The notes under the pieces: generated by a model
Told to the model about the DNA's origin: nothing
Seen by the model: the letters and a program-made list of their open reading frames with translations, nothing else
The model's database searches: none
NCBI GenBank assembly: GCA_004134985.1
Contig: REGQ01000038.1
Span: forward strand, 12,202 to 56,220
Direction of reading: 5' to 3'
Length of the DNA: 44,019 nt
Origin: Paenibacillaceae bacterium
Lineage (GTDB): Bacteria > Bacillota > Bacilli > Paenibacillales > Paenibacillaceae
Position numbers and translations under genes: made by a program
Shown: piece by piece, positions 43,946-44,019 of the stretch
How the letters are laid out: each line of letters begins with the position of its first letter
Numbering within the stretch: position 1 is the first letter of the stretch

Positions 43946-44019
43946 CTATTCTTGCTACACAACACATCCATTTTATGGATGAATGATGAATAGCGCAAAT
44001 GAAGAAAAGTTGGTAGGAT

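Overview
The window looks like chromosomal DNA from a Paenibacillus-like member of the Paenibacillaceae. The evidence is strong AGGAGG-type ribosome binding sites with frequent TTG starts, a B. subtilis YtdP/YtcP/YtcQ-like regulator and transporter arrangement, S-layer homology (SLH) domains, a YjzC-like small protein, and many intergenic repeats. No rRNA, tRNA or CRISPR array was seen. All calls come from reading the sequence; no database search was run.

1-11970: a carbohydrate-utilisation locus. A membrane-anchored AraC-type regulator (567-2804) precedes a same-strand gene string: two CUT1-type ABC permeases, a solute-binding lipoprotein, a GH28-like beta-helix enzyme, a GH130-like glycoside phosphorylase, an FAD-dependent oxidoreductase and an SGNH hydrolase. 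It ends in a strong terminator next to a 9-bp tandem repeat. There is no ABC ATPase gene, so the transporter probably uses a shared MsmX-type ATPase. The layout suggests import of an oligosaccharide followed by intracellular cleavage, phosphorolysis, redox conversion and deacylation.

11971-16987: two small proteins of unknown function (one with four 36-bp in-gene repeats), a lipoprotein, and repeat-rich intergenic DNA. The repeats include 45-bp and 106-bp tandem copies, an 11-unit array of 33-34 bp, and one copy of a dispersed ~190-bp element (family B).

16988-28090: a 7TM sensor carrying two kinase modules and a receiver domain, a response regulator with a SARP/BTAD-like output, and two paralogous secreted beta-helix proteins. 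Only the second paralogue has SLH anchors. A 214-bp MITE (family A) lies between the paralogues and supplies part of the second gene's ribosome binding site.

28166-35542: housekeeping and accessory genes: a UPF0158-like protein, SNF2 helicase plus SWIM protein, a SMI1/KNR4-like protein, an RlaP/YcgL-like nucleotidyltransferase, an AviRa-like rRNA methyltransferase, a secreted TIMP/NTR-like protein and a YjzC-like protein.

35650-38440: an AT-rich pair of divergent genes (MFS transporter and MerR regulator) that looks horizontally acquired. Both promoters have 19-bp spacers and a shared operator-like sequence. A second MITE copy splits the divergent region.

38540-44019: threonine synthase, a multi-pass chemotaxis receptor behind a sigma-D-like promoter, a copper-amine-oxidase-N/NPCBM-like secreted protein, and an SDR pseudogene abutting a third family B copy.
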